64,000 nt of DNA. Origin: G965237725 sp965237725 (GTDB lineage: Bacteria; Pseudomonadota; Gammaproteobacteria; Arenicellales; Poriferihabitantaceae). Shown one piece after another: positions 48,218 through 57,289 of the stretch. Under the pieces are notes generated by a model that saw only the letters and a program-made list of their open reading frames with translations, did not search any database and was not told the DNA's origin. Numbering within the stretch: position 1 is the first letter of the stretch; each line of letters opens with the position of its first letter. The translations under genes were made by a program, and so were the position numbers. The DNA lies in the NCBI GenBank assembly GCA_965237725.1, contig OZ250151.1:1550001-1614000 (forward strand), in the 5' to 3' direction.

Positions 48218-48535
48218 ATGAAAAATCAGGCGTTCACGCTGTGTGAGTCGACGTTGCGCAGACACACACGAGATGTCTATGGCCAAAACCTGCAGACCGG
48301 GAGCTGGCAATATACTGTTATCTATGACGGCCCGGGTGATTTAAATTTGACCATTCGGGAACTCGATGACAATTTGTCAAAATGGTCCCAGCTGCCAGTC
48401 CAGCCCGAATCTGATGCCGGAAACGAGATCAAAGGTGTGTTCACCAAAAAATCAGATGGAGAGGTGAAATTTATTTTTTCATCCCAGGCGCCAGTTGAAG
48501 ATATTAAATATCGTTGCGAAGTCGCTCTTAGATAA
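48218..48535 (+). CDS. Small hypothetical protein
   Basis: Not recognised. The 105-residue product has no signal peptide or membrane segment. A strong GGAGGTG lies 8 bases before the ATG. The leader holds a hairpin (ATGCCG 48180-48185 with CGGCAT 48194-48199) and a shorter GGCC/GGCC one. It contains two Cys and a segment DLNLTIRELDDNLSKWSQLP. It is monocistronic. Confidence 0.65.
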   Translation: MKNQAFTLCESTLRRHTRDVYGQNLQTGSWQYTVIYDGPGDLNLTIRELDDNLSKWSQLPVQPESDAGNEIKGVFTKKSDGEVKFIFSSQAPVEDIKYRCEVALR

Positions 48536-48677
48536 TTAAAAACCTAAGGGGATAGAGTAAACCCTAATGAGAAATGATATCGTCAGCTGTTTACGCCCGT
48601 ATAACTATCCGTTCCATTGACGGCATTGAGAATGACGTTATCGGAAATGGTGCTATCGGATGATAAATCGAAAGTAA

Positions 48678-49298
48678 TTATTTGGATTCAATCCAGTTAA
48701 TTAAAGGCCGCCACTCTTCAACATCGTTTTCCACCTGGTAGGGCGGCATTTCAAATATGCCGAAACCGCCCTGGGCCGCTTTGATATAATTTTGCGTGTC
48801 ACGCAAATTCGTAATCAGCGGAATTTTCAACTTATTCAAAAACTTCTTAAGATTATTATAAATTAGCGTATTTTCCCTGACCCTGTTTCCAACCAGACCA
48901 ATACGCGCCGATTTCAATAACCCTTCAGAAGTCAGTTCGCCAATAAAATGGCCCGCCGCGCGAATATCTATCGGCGACGGCAATACAGGCACAAGAACCA
49001 CATCAGCCAATCCGATCAATTTGTGAAGCTGGGCATTGCTGGTTCTCGCTGGCGCATCCATCAAAACACGTTTTATATCTTTGTCAATGGAAATTCTCCC
49101 GCTTGTGCCATCTATAGGCCTGATTGGATTCAAATCCTGGGTCCGTTGGGACAACCAGTCCAATGATGAGCGTTGCGGATCGTAGTCGATCAAACCGACG
49201 ACAACCTCCCAAAGTGCATAATAACTTGCCAGATTTATGGCTATGGTTGTTTTTCCACAGCCGCCTTTTGGATTTATAACCAGTATTTTTTTCATCAT
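48678..49298 (-). CDS. Orphan ParA/MinD-family ATPase
   Basis: A 206-residue deviant Walker A ATPase: NPKGGCGKTTIAINLASYYA near residue 9, DYDPQRSSLDWLSQR with the signature Asp, VLMDAPART in Walker B position, and VGNRVRENTLIYNNL. No ParB-like partner, chemotaxis, cellulose or plasmid genes are adjacent, so the cargo is unknown. Two ATG codons open it (49298, 49295), and the GAGGAG abuts the first, so the second may be used. A MITE-like element lies just upstream. Confidence 0.85.
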   Translation of the reverse strand: MMKKILVINPKGGCGKTTIAINLASYYALWEVVVGLIDYDPQRSSLDWLSQRTQDLNPIRPIDGTSGRISIDKDIKRVLMDAPARTSNAQLHKLIGLADVVLVPVLPSPIDIRAAGHFIGELTSEGLLKSARIGLVGNRVRENTLIYNNLKKFLNKLKIPLITNLRDTQNYIKAAQGGFGIFEMPPYQVENDVEEWRPLINWIESK

Positions 49299-49350
49299 CT
49301 CCTCGCAGAATGGTGGCGATTTTCAGTTCTCACGGTGTTAACGATATATG

Positions 49351-49526
49351 GGGAGCGTCTGATTAAAACATGAACAGTCAATTTGCGTTTAAAATGATCA
49401 ATTTCTGCGTTGCAAAACTTCGCAATAGCCGTGCTATTGTGTGCGTTTCGCGCCTTGATCTTGACCATTTTCTCAGTACCAATTTAAGTGGCAACTTAAT
49501 CTGCCCAGTTTTAATCAGACGCTCCC
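49351..49526. repeat. MITE-like palindromic repeat, copy B
   Basis: Perfect 19-base terminal inverted repeats, GGGAGCGTCTGATTAAAAC (49351-49369) and its inverse (49508-49526), enclose about 138 bases. The inner part is itself an imperfect palindrome centred on GCAATAGCCGTGCTATTGT. GATAT occurs just outside both ends and may be a target duplication. There is no coding capacity for a transposase. Confidence 0.9.
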
Positions 49527-49574
49527 TAGATATTTGGAAATCATAGTATCTTAACAAACCAATTAAAAGTTCGC

Positions 49575-50072
49575 TCACAATTTAGAAACGCTCAATGAGC
49601 CGGTCGCAGAAAACCCCGTTTTTGCAGTTAAAACTTCACAACTACCGCTCCCTGATATCGTACCGCTACCGACCTTACCAATGATGGTGCCAGTCAAAAT
49701 TGCAGTTGCACGGCAATCCACAAATCCATCTTTTTCTACAATTTGGATTGAAAATCCAAAAGTATTGCCGTTCACAAAGCCCTCAATAGTATCGCCATCG
49801 ATGGTTAATTGCGCCGTTCCATTTGATCGCACCAACAGTGTCACATCTCGCGTAGAAGAGGAATCTCCAATCGAGCTGCCGGAAATTGAAAGTGTGGCTG
49901 TTCCGGTATAGGTTCCCGCAAACTTGGCCGAGGTTGACCCACCATCACTGGCCACCCCACTGCCGCCGCCGCCACTGGTAATTGAGCTTTCGTCATCAGT
50001 ACAACCGGACAGACTGATTACCATCGCAACAAGAATGACCTTGAATAATTTGGTTCGAATAGATTTTATCAT
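49575..50072 (-). CDS. Putative lipoprotein
   Basis: The 165-residue protein starts at the ATG at 50072 (MIKSIRTKLFKV), preceded by GGGGG at a good distance; longer in-frame starts exist to 50093. A lipobox LSGC follows a hydrophobic segment, then a Ser/Gly-rich linker (TSGGGGSGVASDGGSTS). The rest is a beta-rich domain rich in Gly, Ser and Thr with two Cys. Family not recognised; an envelope lipoprotein is likely. Confidence 0.75.
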   Translation of the reverse strand: MIKSIRTKLFKVILVAMVISLSGCTDDESSITSGGGGSGVASDGGSTSAKFAGTYTGTATLSISGSSIGDSSSTRDVTLLVRSNGTAQLTIDGDTIEGFVNGNTFGFSIQIVEKDGFVDCRATAILTGTIIGKVGSGTISGSGSCEVLTAKTGFSATGSLSVSKL

Positions 50073-50128
50073 TTGCATATGCCCCCATAGCATTTGTTGG
50101 TTTAAAAATTTTTTTATCGATATTTTGC

Positions 50129-50758
50129 CTATTGTATTTCCGCAGTGGGCTCAATATCAGAATATTGATCTTCGAGATTGGTCTCAATTTCCTCATTTTG
50201 ATTGTCCAGGCCTTCCTCAATCGTGGGGTCCGTTGGGTTTTCGATCCTCTCCAGCGGATAGCCATTAGCGATTAACGATTTGCGGATAGCCAGTTTACTA
50301 TAACCATCTATCATATCATCGCCGATTATCAGGGTTGGCACTCTAAGCTCGCCGGTCTTCAGTCGTAACTCCTGTTGCATGGTTAGATTATTTTCAATAT
50401 CTTTTTCAGCGAACGGAATTGTATTCTTGTCAAGGTAAAACCGAACCAGATCGCAGGCATCACAATTTGGTACAGAATAGAGTGAAATTGGGCTCTCTTC
50501 TGCCGCAGATACAATGGAATCTTTCAGATCATCTTCCAATACGACATCCGGATCCGCATAGGTTTGCTCTTCATAACTAACATCGGTCGGCGGCGCAGTA
50601 TCCTGATAGGTGACATTGCCATCAGCATCTATCCATTTATAAAGTTCCGCTGCATTTACAGTGATTGAACAACCCAGAATAATGCTGCCCAATACAAGTT
50701 CTTTCCCAGTTTTTTTAATCCTGTTCCCGAACATATCCCCAGTTATTTGGAACTTCAT
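50129..50758 (-). CDS. DUF4124-glutaredoxin periplasmic protein
   Basis: The 209-residue protein has a signal peptide (residues 20-36), a short DUF4124 domain (LYKWIDADGNVTYQDTAPP), then a glutaredoxin/thioredoxin fold with a CDAC redox pair (YSVPNCDACDLVRFYL) and VPTLIIGDD. The last 40 residues are strikingly acidic (NPTDPTIEEGLDNQNEEIE). Such proteins probably act in envelope thiol redox chemistry. Confidence 0.82.
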   Translation of the reverse strand: MKFQITGDMFGNRIKKTGKELVLGSIILGCSITVNAAELYKWIDADGNVTYQDTAPPTDVSYEEQTYADPDVVLEDDLKDSIVSAAEESPISLYSVPNCDACDLVRFYLDKNTIPFAEKDIENNLTMQQELRLKTGELRVPTLIIGDDMIDGYSKLAIRKSLIANGYPLERIENPTDPTIEEGLDNQNEEIETNLEDQYSDIEPTAEIQ

Positions 50759-50796
50759 CGCTACGCCCTTCCAATTTTAGTTTTTCATACCTCATT

Positions 50797-52872
50797 CTAC
50801 GCCGCAATATCCTCCAAGCTCAATCCCGAATGGCGTAAAAGTGCGGCTACATCTGGATTTCTACCCCTAAAAACACGAAATAATTCCATTGGATCCGAAG
50901 AGCCGCCCTTTTCAAGGATATTTTGCATAAAGGCGCGGCCCGTATCTTGATCAAATATTCCATTCTCTTCGAACAAACTGTAGGCATCTGCTGACAATAC
51001 TTCAGCCCAAAGGTAACCATAATAACCCGCAGCATATCCGCCTGAAAATATGTGCGAGAAGCCATTTTCAAACTTGTTAAAAGCGGGTGCTTTCACAACT
51101 GCAACGCGATCACGCACGCTGTCCAGAATTTTTCTTACCGATTTCGGCGTTCCAATATCTGCATCTTGTCGATGCAGCTCGAGATCAAACAAACTGAATT
51201 CGATTTGACGTAACATTTGCATGGCTGACTGAAAATTTCTGGCTGCGCGCATTTTATCCAGGACCGGGCCGGGCAAGGGCTCGCCGGTCTGATAGTGACT
51301 GGAAATCATATCCAGCGCCGCTTTCTCCCAGCACCAGTTTTCCAGAAACTGGCTTGGCAACTCAACCGCGTCCCAGGGAACACCACTTATTCCCGCAACC
51401 CCGGCGACATCAACTTTGGTTAACAAATGATGCAGACCGTGGCCAAACTCATGAAACAGGGTGATTACCTCATCGTGGCTCAATAACCCAGGCTGGTCGT
51501 TAACCGGCTCCGGAAAATTACAGGTTAAAAAAGCTACGGGCAATTGAATATCGTCGTGCAATTTTCGACGACCAATACACTCCGCCATCCAGGCACCACC
51601 TTGTTTATGTTTTCTTGAAAACAAATCCATGTATAGGCTGCCACGGATATTGCCATCTCGATCTGAAATTCGAAAATACTGAACCTGGGGATGCCAGAGG
51701 TGATCTGCTTGCGCTCGTTCCAGGGAGATTCCAAATATTTTATTTACAATATCAAACAATCCCTGGATCACTTTTGGCAGCGGAAAATAGGGCCGCAGAG
51801 CCTCTTGTGAAATATCAAATTTCTCAAGCCTCAGTTTTTCCCCATACCAGGCATAATCCCAGGGTTGAAGTTCGGTTACGCCATACTTATTTGCAGCGAA
51901 AGCCTCTAACTCGGCTAAATCTTCCTGAGCCCCTGCCCGACTCCGTGTGGCCATATCAATCAGAAAATCAGCAACTTGTTCAGGATCATCGGCCATCCGG
52001 GTCTGCAATGCATAAGTTGCATAATCTTTAAATCCGAGAATCTCAGTTTTTTCAAACCTTAATTTCAAAATTTCACAGATAATGGTTGAATTGTCCCATT
52101 GTCCCGGATTAACCCCTACATCACTGGCTCTGCCCACATAGGCTCTATACATTTGCTCGCGCAACAAATTATTATTCGCATAGGTAATGAATGGAACATA
52201 AGACGATGACTGCAGCCCAAACAACCAACCATCTTTGTCAAACTGTTCAGCCCTGTTTCTTGCAGCATCTATTGCGCTTTCTGGCAATCCTGCCAAATCG
52301 TCTTTGTCGTTGATTTCCAGATTCCATGCATCCGTGGCATCAAGGATATTTTGCGAAAACTGGTTGCCGAGCTCGGACAACTGATTGTTTATTTTTTTCA
52401 ATTTGTTTCGCGCCGCTTTGTCCAGGTTAATTCCGGATAAACTAAAGTCGCGGAGCTCGTTGTCTATGGCTTTTTTCTGAGCCTCGGTCAGGGCGGTAAA
52501 ACCATCGCTAGCCTTCAGTTGCTGAAATTTTTTAAACAACGCTTTATTCTGGCCAAGCTCCGATCCATATTCTGTGATTTTAGGCAAACAGGCTTCAAAA
52601 GCCGCTCTCGATTCCTCGGAATCTAATACACTGTTTAGATGTGAGATCGGTGCCCATAAGCGTTCCAGTTGATCGCTAAACGCCTCAATGGGTTCCACAA
52701 AATTACCCCAGGTTGGCGGGTCGCCGACGGCACTGATATTTTTGATTTGATTGCGATTGGAATCCAACATATAGTCCAGCGCTGGCTCAAAATGCCGAGG
52801 TTCAATTTCATTGAAACGAGGCGGGCCACTAAAATTCAATAGTGGATTGTGTTTAATTTTTGTGGGTTTCAT
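50797..52872 (-). CDS. prlC: Oligopeptidase A (M3 metallopeptidase)
   Basis: A cytoplasmic zinc endopeptidase that degrades oligopeptides and cleaved signal peptides. I chose the ATG at 52872 (MKPTKIKHNPLLNF), giving 691 residues; the frame to 52917 would cover the divergent gor start. The zinc motif is ITLFHEFGHGLHHLL, with the third ligand Glu in the GVPWDAVELPSQFLENW region. gor is divergent with only 16 bases between start codons. Confidence 0.95.
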   Translation of the reverse strand: MKPTKIKHNPLLNFSGPPRFNEIEPRHFEPALDYMLDSNRNQIKNISAVGDPPTWGNFVEPIEAFSDQLERLWAPISHLNSVLDSEESRAAFEACLPKITEYGSELGQNKALFKKFQQLKASDGFTALTEAQKKAIDNELRDFSLSGINLDKAARNKLKKINNQLSELGNQFSQNILDATDAWNLEINDKDDLAGLPESAIDAARNRAEQFDKDGWLFGLQSSSYVPFITYANNNLLREQMYRAYVGRASDVGVNPGQWDNSTIICEILKLRFEKTEILGFKDYATYALQTRMADDPEQVADFLIDMATRSRAGAQEDLAELEAFAANKYGVTELQPWDYAWYGEKLRLEKFDISQEALRPYFPLPKVIQGLFDIVNKIFGISLERAQADHLWHPQVQYFRISDRDGNIRGSLYMDLFSRKHKQGGAWMAECIGRRKLHDDIQLPVAFLTCNFPEPVNDQPGLLSHDEVITLFHEFGHGLHHLLTKVDVAGVAGISGVPWDAVELPSQFLENWCWEKAALDMISSHYQTGEPLPGPVLDKMRAARNFQSAMQMLRQIEFSLFDLELHRQDADIGTPKSVRKILDSVRDRVAVVKAPAFNKFENGFSHIFSGGYAAGYYGYLWAEVLSADAYSLFEENGIFDQDTGRAFMQNILEKGGSSDPMELFRVFRGRNPDVAALLRHSGLSLEDIAA

Positions 52873-52888
52873 ACAAGGTGCAAAGAAT

Positions 52889-54241
52889 ATGAATAAAGAT
52901 TTCGATTTTATCGTCATTGGCGGCGGAAGTGGTGGAATCGCCTGTGCCCGCCGCGCTGGTGATTATGGCGCAAAAGTTCTGGTTATTGAATCGGGACCGT
53001 TGGGCGGCACCTGCGTCAATGTGGGTTGTGTGCCAAAAAAAATAATGTGGTCCGCCTCACGAATTAATGAAACCCTTGATCTGGCAAATGATTATGGCTT
53101 CAGCGTCGTTCAACAGGGGTTTGACTGGGGCAAGATCAAGCAATCCAGGGACGCGTATATCCTTAAGCTAAATGGGATTTATGCCCGCAACCTTGAAAAA
53201 TCCGGTGCTGCTGTAATTAATGGCCGCGCTCGGTTCGTTGATAACAATACGGTGGAAGTCAATGGCGAGCAGGTCACCGCGCAACATATTTTGATCGCAA
53301 CGGGTGGCCAGCCCAGCGTTCCCGATATTCCGGGGGCAGAATACGGTATTACCAGCGACGGATTTTTCGAAATGGGTTATTTGCCAAAACGGGCACTGGT
53401 CATTGGCGCAGGCTACATTGCGACTGAACTCGCTGGATTATTACATGGACTGGGTAGCAACGTTGCCATGTTGCTGCGCAAGGACAAACTACTCAGGACT
53501 TTTGATCACGACGCCCATCAGCTGGTTATGGATCAGATGCAGTCCAGTGGCATAGAAATTATGACCCATGTTGCATTGAAGTCACTGACCAAAAATGGCA
53601 ACTCTAATCTGGGATATATTGACCAGGACGACGATGGCAGGGATGGGTTCGATTGCATCATCTGGGCCATTGGTCGTCACACCAACATTGCCGATCTGGG
53701 ACTCGATGCAACGGGTGTTAATGTTGATGGCCGAGGATTCATTGAGACCGATGAATTTCAAAATACCACCCAGAATGGTATTTATGCCCTTGGTGATGTA
53801 ACCGCTCGAGCCCAACTCACACCCGTGGCCATCGCCGCTGGCCGCAAACTTTCCAATCGCTTGTTCGACAATCAAGCCGATTCCAAACTGGATTACAGCA
53901 ACATACCCACTGTGATTTTCTCCCATCCCCCAGTCGGGACGGTTGGGCTTTCAGAGGCAGAAGCGATCGAAGAATACGGAGAAGAAAATATTAAAATTTA
54001 TAAAAACAACTTCGTTAGCCTGCTTTATGGCATTGCCGAGCACAAGCCCAAAACCCTGGTCAAGCTGGTGACCCTAAGGCCCACTGAAAAAATTATTGGC
54101 TGTCATGTGGTGGGGGACGGTGCTGATGAAATGATACAGGGATTTGCAGTGGCAGTGAAAATGGGTGCCACAAAACAGGACTTCGACGACACAGTGGCGA
54201 TCCATCCAACCTCGTCGGAGGAAGTTGTCACACTGAGGTGA
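52889..54241 (+). CDS. gor: Glutathione-disulfide reductase
   Basis: A FAD/NADPH enzyme that reduces GSSG and supplies the glutathione used by FrmA/FghA. The start at 52889 (MNKDFDFIVIGGGSGGIACA) gives 450 residues, the same as E. coli Gor. The redox-active disulfide is in GGTCVNVGCVPKK, the NADPH fold in ALVIGAGYIATELAGLL, and the C-terminal catalytic His in AIHPTSSEEVVTL. Confidence 0.96.
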   Translation: MNKDFDFIVIGGGSGGIACARRAGDYGAKVLVIESGPLGGTCVNVGCVPKKIMWSASRINETLDLANDYGFSVVQQGFDWGKIKQSRDAYILKLNGIYARNLEKSGAAVINGRARFVDNNTVEVNGEQVTAQHILIATGGQPSVPDIPGAEYGITSDGFFEMGYLPKRALVIGAGYIATELAGLLHGLGSNVAMLLRKDKLLRTFDHDAHQLVMDQMQSSGIEIMTHVALKSLTKNGNSNLGYIDQDDDGRDGFDCIIWAIGRHTNIADLGLDATGVNVDGRGFIETDEFQNTTQNGIYALGDVTARAQLTPVAIAAGRKLSNRLFDNQADSKLDYSNIPTVIFSHPPVGTVGLSEAEAIEEYGEENIKIYKNNFVSLLYGIAEHKPKTLVKLVTLRPTEKIIGCHVVGDGADEMIQGFAVAVKMGATKQDFDDTVAIHPTSSEEVVTLR

Positions 54242-54531
54242 GTGTTAACGGTATTGCATTGAAATTGAACTAGAAGAAAATAGCGCCGATCTAATTTGCA
54301 AATGTCCAGACTTGATGTGATATTGCTAATTTTAAGGTTCCATACAATCTGACATTGGCTGTAGTATTCTCTAAGCGACCGTTCGCGTATTTCGCGCGAG
54401 TTACTGCTCACGACCCACCCTAAACCACATTGGCCTTGCGAAAACAAATGCATTATCATAACCGAGTACAAATCCCAAACCCGATGAGCTGAACCGTCTC
54501 TTAAGTCAAACGACCTAATGTCAACATTTAT
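54242..54531. other. Non-coding stretch after gor
   Basis: About 290 bases in which I see no gene, RNA or clear terminator. It marks the change from compact housekeeping sequence to the decayed accessory region. Confidence 0.5.
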
Positions 54532-54994
54532 ATGGCGATTTATGTGAATATGAAACTGCTCCACGGTCTATCATCAAACAACCCGATAGAAGAATACACC
54601 GAAGTGAAAGAAAGCAAAATCCAGGGTTACGGACTATTTGCTAAAAAACTTATCCTCAAGGGAACGGTGTTGTGGCACGCTCGCGCACAAGACGTGCTGA
54701 TTTTACATAAGGAGCAGTTTTTGACCCTTGCAAATTCCTTCAGGGCTCCTGCGTCCTCCAGACCGAGACTAATTGAACCTTTCATTAGGTGTATTCTGAA
54801 ATATTCCTACTTTGACTCTGACGCTGACGCGCTTGTCTTTTGTCTGGATAATGCAAGATACATGAATCATTCAAGAAAATCCGAATTTAGGGGAGGGTGA
54901 AGAAAACTGCAGCGCAGTTACGCTACGAGATATTCAATCCGGCGAAGAAATTACTATTGACTATACTAAGGACCGGGTAGCACCCTGGGTTTAG
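54532..54994 (+). pseudogene. Frameshifted SET-domain protein gene
   Basis: The first frame gives the start of a SET domain (VKESKIQGYGLFAKKLILKG, then CLDNARYMNHS) and ends at 54900. The reading resumes in the next frame as NPNLGEGEENCSAVTLRDIQ and SGEEITIDYTKDRVAPWV to a stop at 54994. Removing one A in the run TCAAGAAAATCC near 54873 restores a continuous SET core (NHSENPNLGEGE...). SET proteins are protein-lysine methyltransferases. A sequencing error cannot be excluded. Confidence 0.8.
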
Positions 54995-55177
54995 TCAGTT
55001 CGAACAACACCATTTTTTATCCACCACAATGGCAGATCCGAGTTTTGATAAGGAATTTGAAAGTTGCAAAGTACAATTAGCAGGCCCTACCCATCCTAAA
55101 AACCAATCCTGACTGATTCTATTTGGATTTCCTTTTTTGAGCCAACAACAGCGTTTTAGTTGCTGTTTGTGATAATG

Positions 55178-55402
55178 AATCTGAGGAATGAACGCCGAAA
55201 TATTGTTCACTTCAATGTTGTACAGTATCCTACGGCGCACTGGACAGCGCGACAATTACCCGAATCTTATGGTTTTGAGGAAAAATCAAAATATTTAATG
55301 CAAGATTGTGATGCAATCTATGGCAATGCGTTTCGCCAACAGGCTAACAATCCGGGAATTCAGGAAGTGGTCACGGCTGGTTGATCCCCTTGGCAGAATA
55401 CC
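55178..55402 (+). pseudogene. Integrase-core (rve/DDE) transposase fragment
   Basis: The frame reads LRNERRNIVHFNVVQYPTAH, WTARQL, and DAIYGNAF up to GIQEVVTA, the middle of a DDE integrase-core transposase. A TGA (55382) and TAG (55403) interrupt the expected SPWQNTYVER block, and both ends are missing. It is a dead remnant. Confidence 0.78.
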
Positions 55403-55405
55403 TAG

Positions 55406-55635
55406 ACTATTACAAATAACACATGTTCTCATCTTTCAGTAGGCAAAGGCATTTCACAATAACGTAAAAGTCAGAAAAACGATGCCGGACAAATAGTTCC
55501 AAATTAACGCATCGGTGGACTTCATCATTCAGATATGCGATCGACAGCGTAGTGACTATTGCAGATGAGTTTTTAGGAATGACGATCAGTTATAGCAAAT
55601 GTCGGAGATTCCTGTCTGGTAGCGGAAGGCGGGAT
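55406..55635. other. Spacer between transposase remnant and ligase 1
   Basis: About 230 bases with no supported gene. Earlier transposase homology fades out here. Confidence 0.4.
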
Positions 55636-57129
55636 TCAGTGTTGGACCAGCGACTTACCGTCCCTGATGCTACGCTTTAACATCGCCTTGATCGCCCGCA
55701 CTTCCACCTTTCCGTTTTGATTCCGGGGAATGAATTCGAGACCGATGCAGTATCGGGGCACCTTGTAATTCTCCAGGCTGGATTTACAGAATGCGATAAT
55801 ATCCCTGGCATCGAGAGGTTCAGTGCTGACATAGGCGGCAGCGGCGACTTCGCCCTTGATAGTATGGGGCCAGCCAAAAACAATGGCCTCTTCAATTCCG
55901 GGATAGGTTAACAGGATGCGCTCGGCCTCCATCGGATAAAAATTCTCGCCCATACAGTCGATCCTGTCGTCGAACCGTCCGGTCAGGAAGAGGTACCCAT
56001 CTTCATCGAGGTAACCGACATCCATGGGATAAAACCAGCCATCCCTGAAGTTCCTGGCAGTCGCATCTGGGTTATTGAGATACTCCCGTATCATCGGCGC
56101 TGTCCTGAACCGCAACAACCCTGTACACCCGGGATCCAGGGGATGGTGATCGTCGTCGACTACCTGGACTTCTACGCCCTCCATGACACTGCCCACGGTT
56201 CCGGGTTTTTTACTGTGATCAGAAGGGCCGGCCATGGAAACGTACCAGAATTCCGTGGCGCCGTAGAAATCATACAGGTGGGGAGTAATCTTTGCCATGA
56301 CTTGCTCTTTCTCTGAAAGCGTGAGGGTGGAACCGCCGGACTCCAGGAAACTCACTCCGGGCAATAGCATCTCTCCGGGCCTTGCCTTTTTCAGGTAAAG
56401 CCGCAACTGCCAGGGTGGCAACGCCACAGTGGAAATATTCTTTTCATTTATTTCGGCAGCTATTGCCGTTAAGTTTTTTTCCTGCGGTAGAACAATTGTC
56501 GCCCCGAAATACATCAGCGCCAGACAGTCGTGACATCCCCAGACATCCCCCATGGGCATATCCATGTTCATATAATACCGGATCCGCCGGTGCCACCAGC
56601 GCCGCGTGCAGAATTTCTGTGCGTTGTCCAGCGCCAATTCGTGGGACGACACAAAGTACTTCGGTGATCCGGTGGTGCCCGAAGACTGGATAATCAGGTA
56701 CGGGTCATCGGCAGATATCGCTACCTTCTGAAAATCGCGAGTTCCATCATCACGATTTTCCATCAACGATTCCAGGGACAGCCTGGTCGCACCGGGCGGC
56801 AGCGCATTGCCTTTTTTTCCTACAAAAGTACGAATATCAAGTTCAGCCATTGCTTGATATACCTCGGCGGCCCGGGCGTAGTGACGGATCGGCAGCATGA
56901 CGCCGCCACAGATTCCAATGGCCAGCATCAGTGCACATTGTTCTGGACAGTTCTTCAGTTGAAAGGCAACCACATCGCCTTTCTTTATCCCGTAGTGCTG
57001 CAGGTTGCACGACAGGTTGTCCGCTATTTGCACTAGTGCTTTGTATGAGGTCTTCCGATCACCGTCCTCGACGGCTGTTTTATCCGGGGTGCTGACCGCG
57101 TGCTGCCTGATGTGCTCAATAATTGTCAT
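55636..57129 (-). CDS. Adenylate-forming acid-CoA ligase family protein, copy 1
   Basis: A 497-residue ANL-superfamily enzyme that should activate a carboxylic acid as an acyl-AMP, then probably transfer it to CoA or a carrier. ATP loop SSGTTGSPKYF near residue 152, DFYGATEFWYVS, GYLDEDGYLFLTGRFDD, and the C-terminal catalytic Lys in PRNQNGKVEVRA. ATG at 57129; an upstream TTG adds two codons. It is a tandem paralogue of copy 2, but residues about 83-108 (PIRHYARAAEVYQAM) and 170-190 diverge sharply. Substrate unknown. Confidence 0.88.
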   Translation of the reverse strand: MTIIEHIRQHAVSTPDKTAVEDGDRKTSYKALVQIADNLSCNLQHYGIKKGDVVAFQLKNCPEQCALMLAIGICGGVMLPIRHYARAAEVYQAMAELDIRTFVGKKGNALPPGATRLSLESLMENRDDGTRDFQKVAISADDPYLIIQSSGTTGSPKYFVSSHELALDNAQKFCTRRWWHRRIRYYMNMDMPMGDVWGCHDCLALMYFGATIVLPQEKNLTAIAAEINEKNISTVALPPWQLRLYLKKARPGEMLLPGVSFLESGGSTLTLSEKEQVMAKITPHLYDFYGATEFWYVSMAGPSDHSKKPGTVGSVMEGVEVQVVDDDHHPLDPGCTGLLRFRTAPMIREYLNNPDATARNFRDGWFYPMDVGYLDEDGYLFLTGRFDDRIDCMGENFYPMEAERILLTYPGIEEAIVFGWPHTIKGEVAAAAYVSTEPLDARDIIAFCKSSLENYKVPRYCIGLEFIPRNQNGKVEVRAIKAMLKRSIRDGKSLVQH

Positions 57130-57154
57130 TCTCAATAAAATATCACCGCTTGGA

Positions 57155-57289
57155 TCATTGGTTAATCCCGGGGTTTGTCCCCTTGATCAATTGTGCCAGA
57201 TTTTGTCGAAACTATGCTGATACAGTAGCGATATCAATCCCGACATTCCGGTTCCTGGGTATGACATTGAGCCGCAGATAGTATCCAGA
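57155..57289 (-). pseudogene. Decayed extra ligase C-terminus after copy 2
   Basis: In the same frame as ligase copy 2 and directly after its TGA stop, the sequence reads SGYYLRLNVIPRNRNVGIDI then ATVSA, stop, FRQNLAQLIKG. This matches the C-terminal A10 region of the ligases (YYIRLEFIPRNQNGKV), with NGK decayed to NVG. It is a remnant of another ligase copy. Confidence 0.7.

Noticed and set aside
54103..54564. A 153-codon minus-strand frame over the end of gor
   Set aside because: Its C-terminal third is antisense to the conserved end of gor, and the rest has no recognisable features or ribosome site.
55140..55175. Hairpin AACAGC/GCTGTT before the integrase-core fragment
   Set aside because: Short, with no U-run, and in decayed sequence; no function can be supported.
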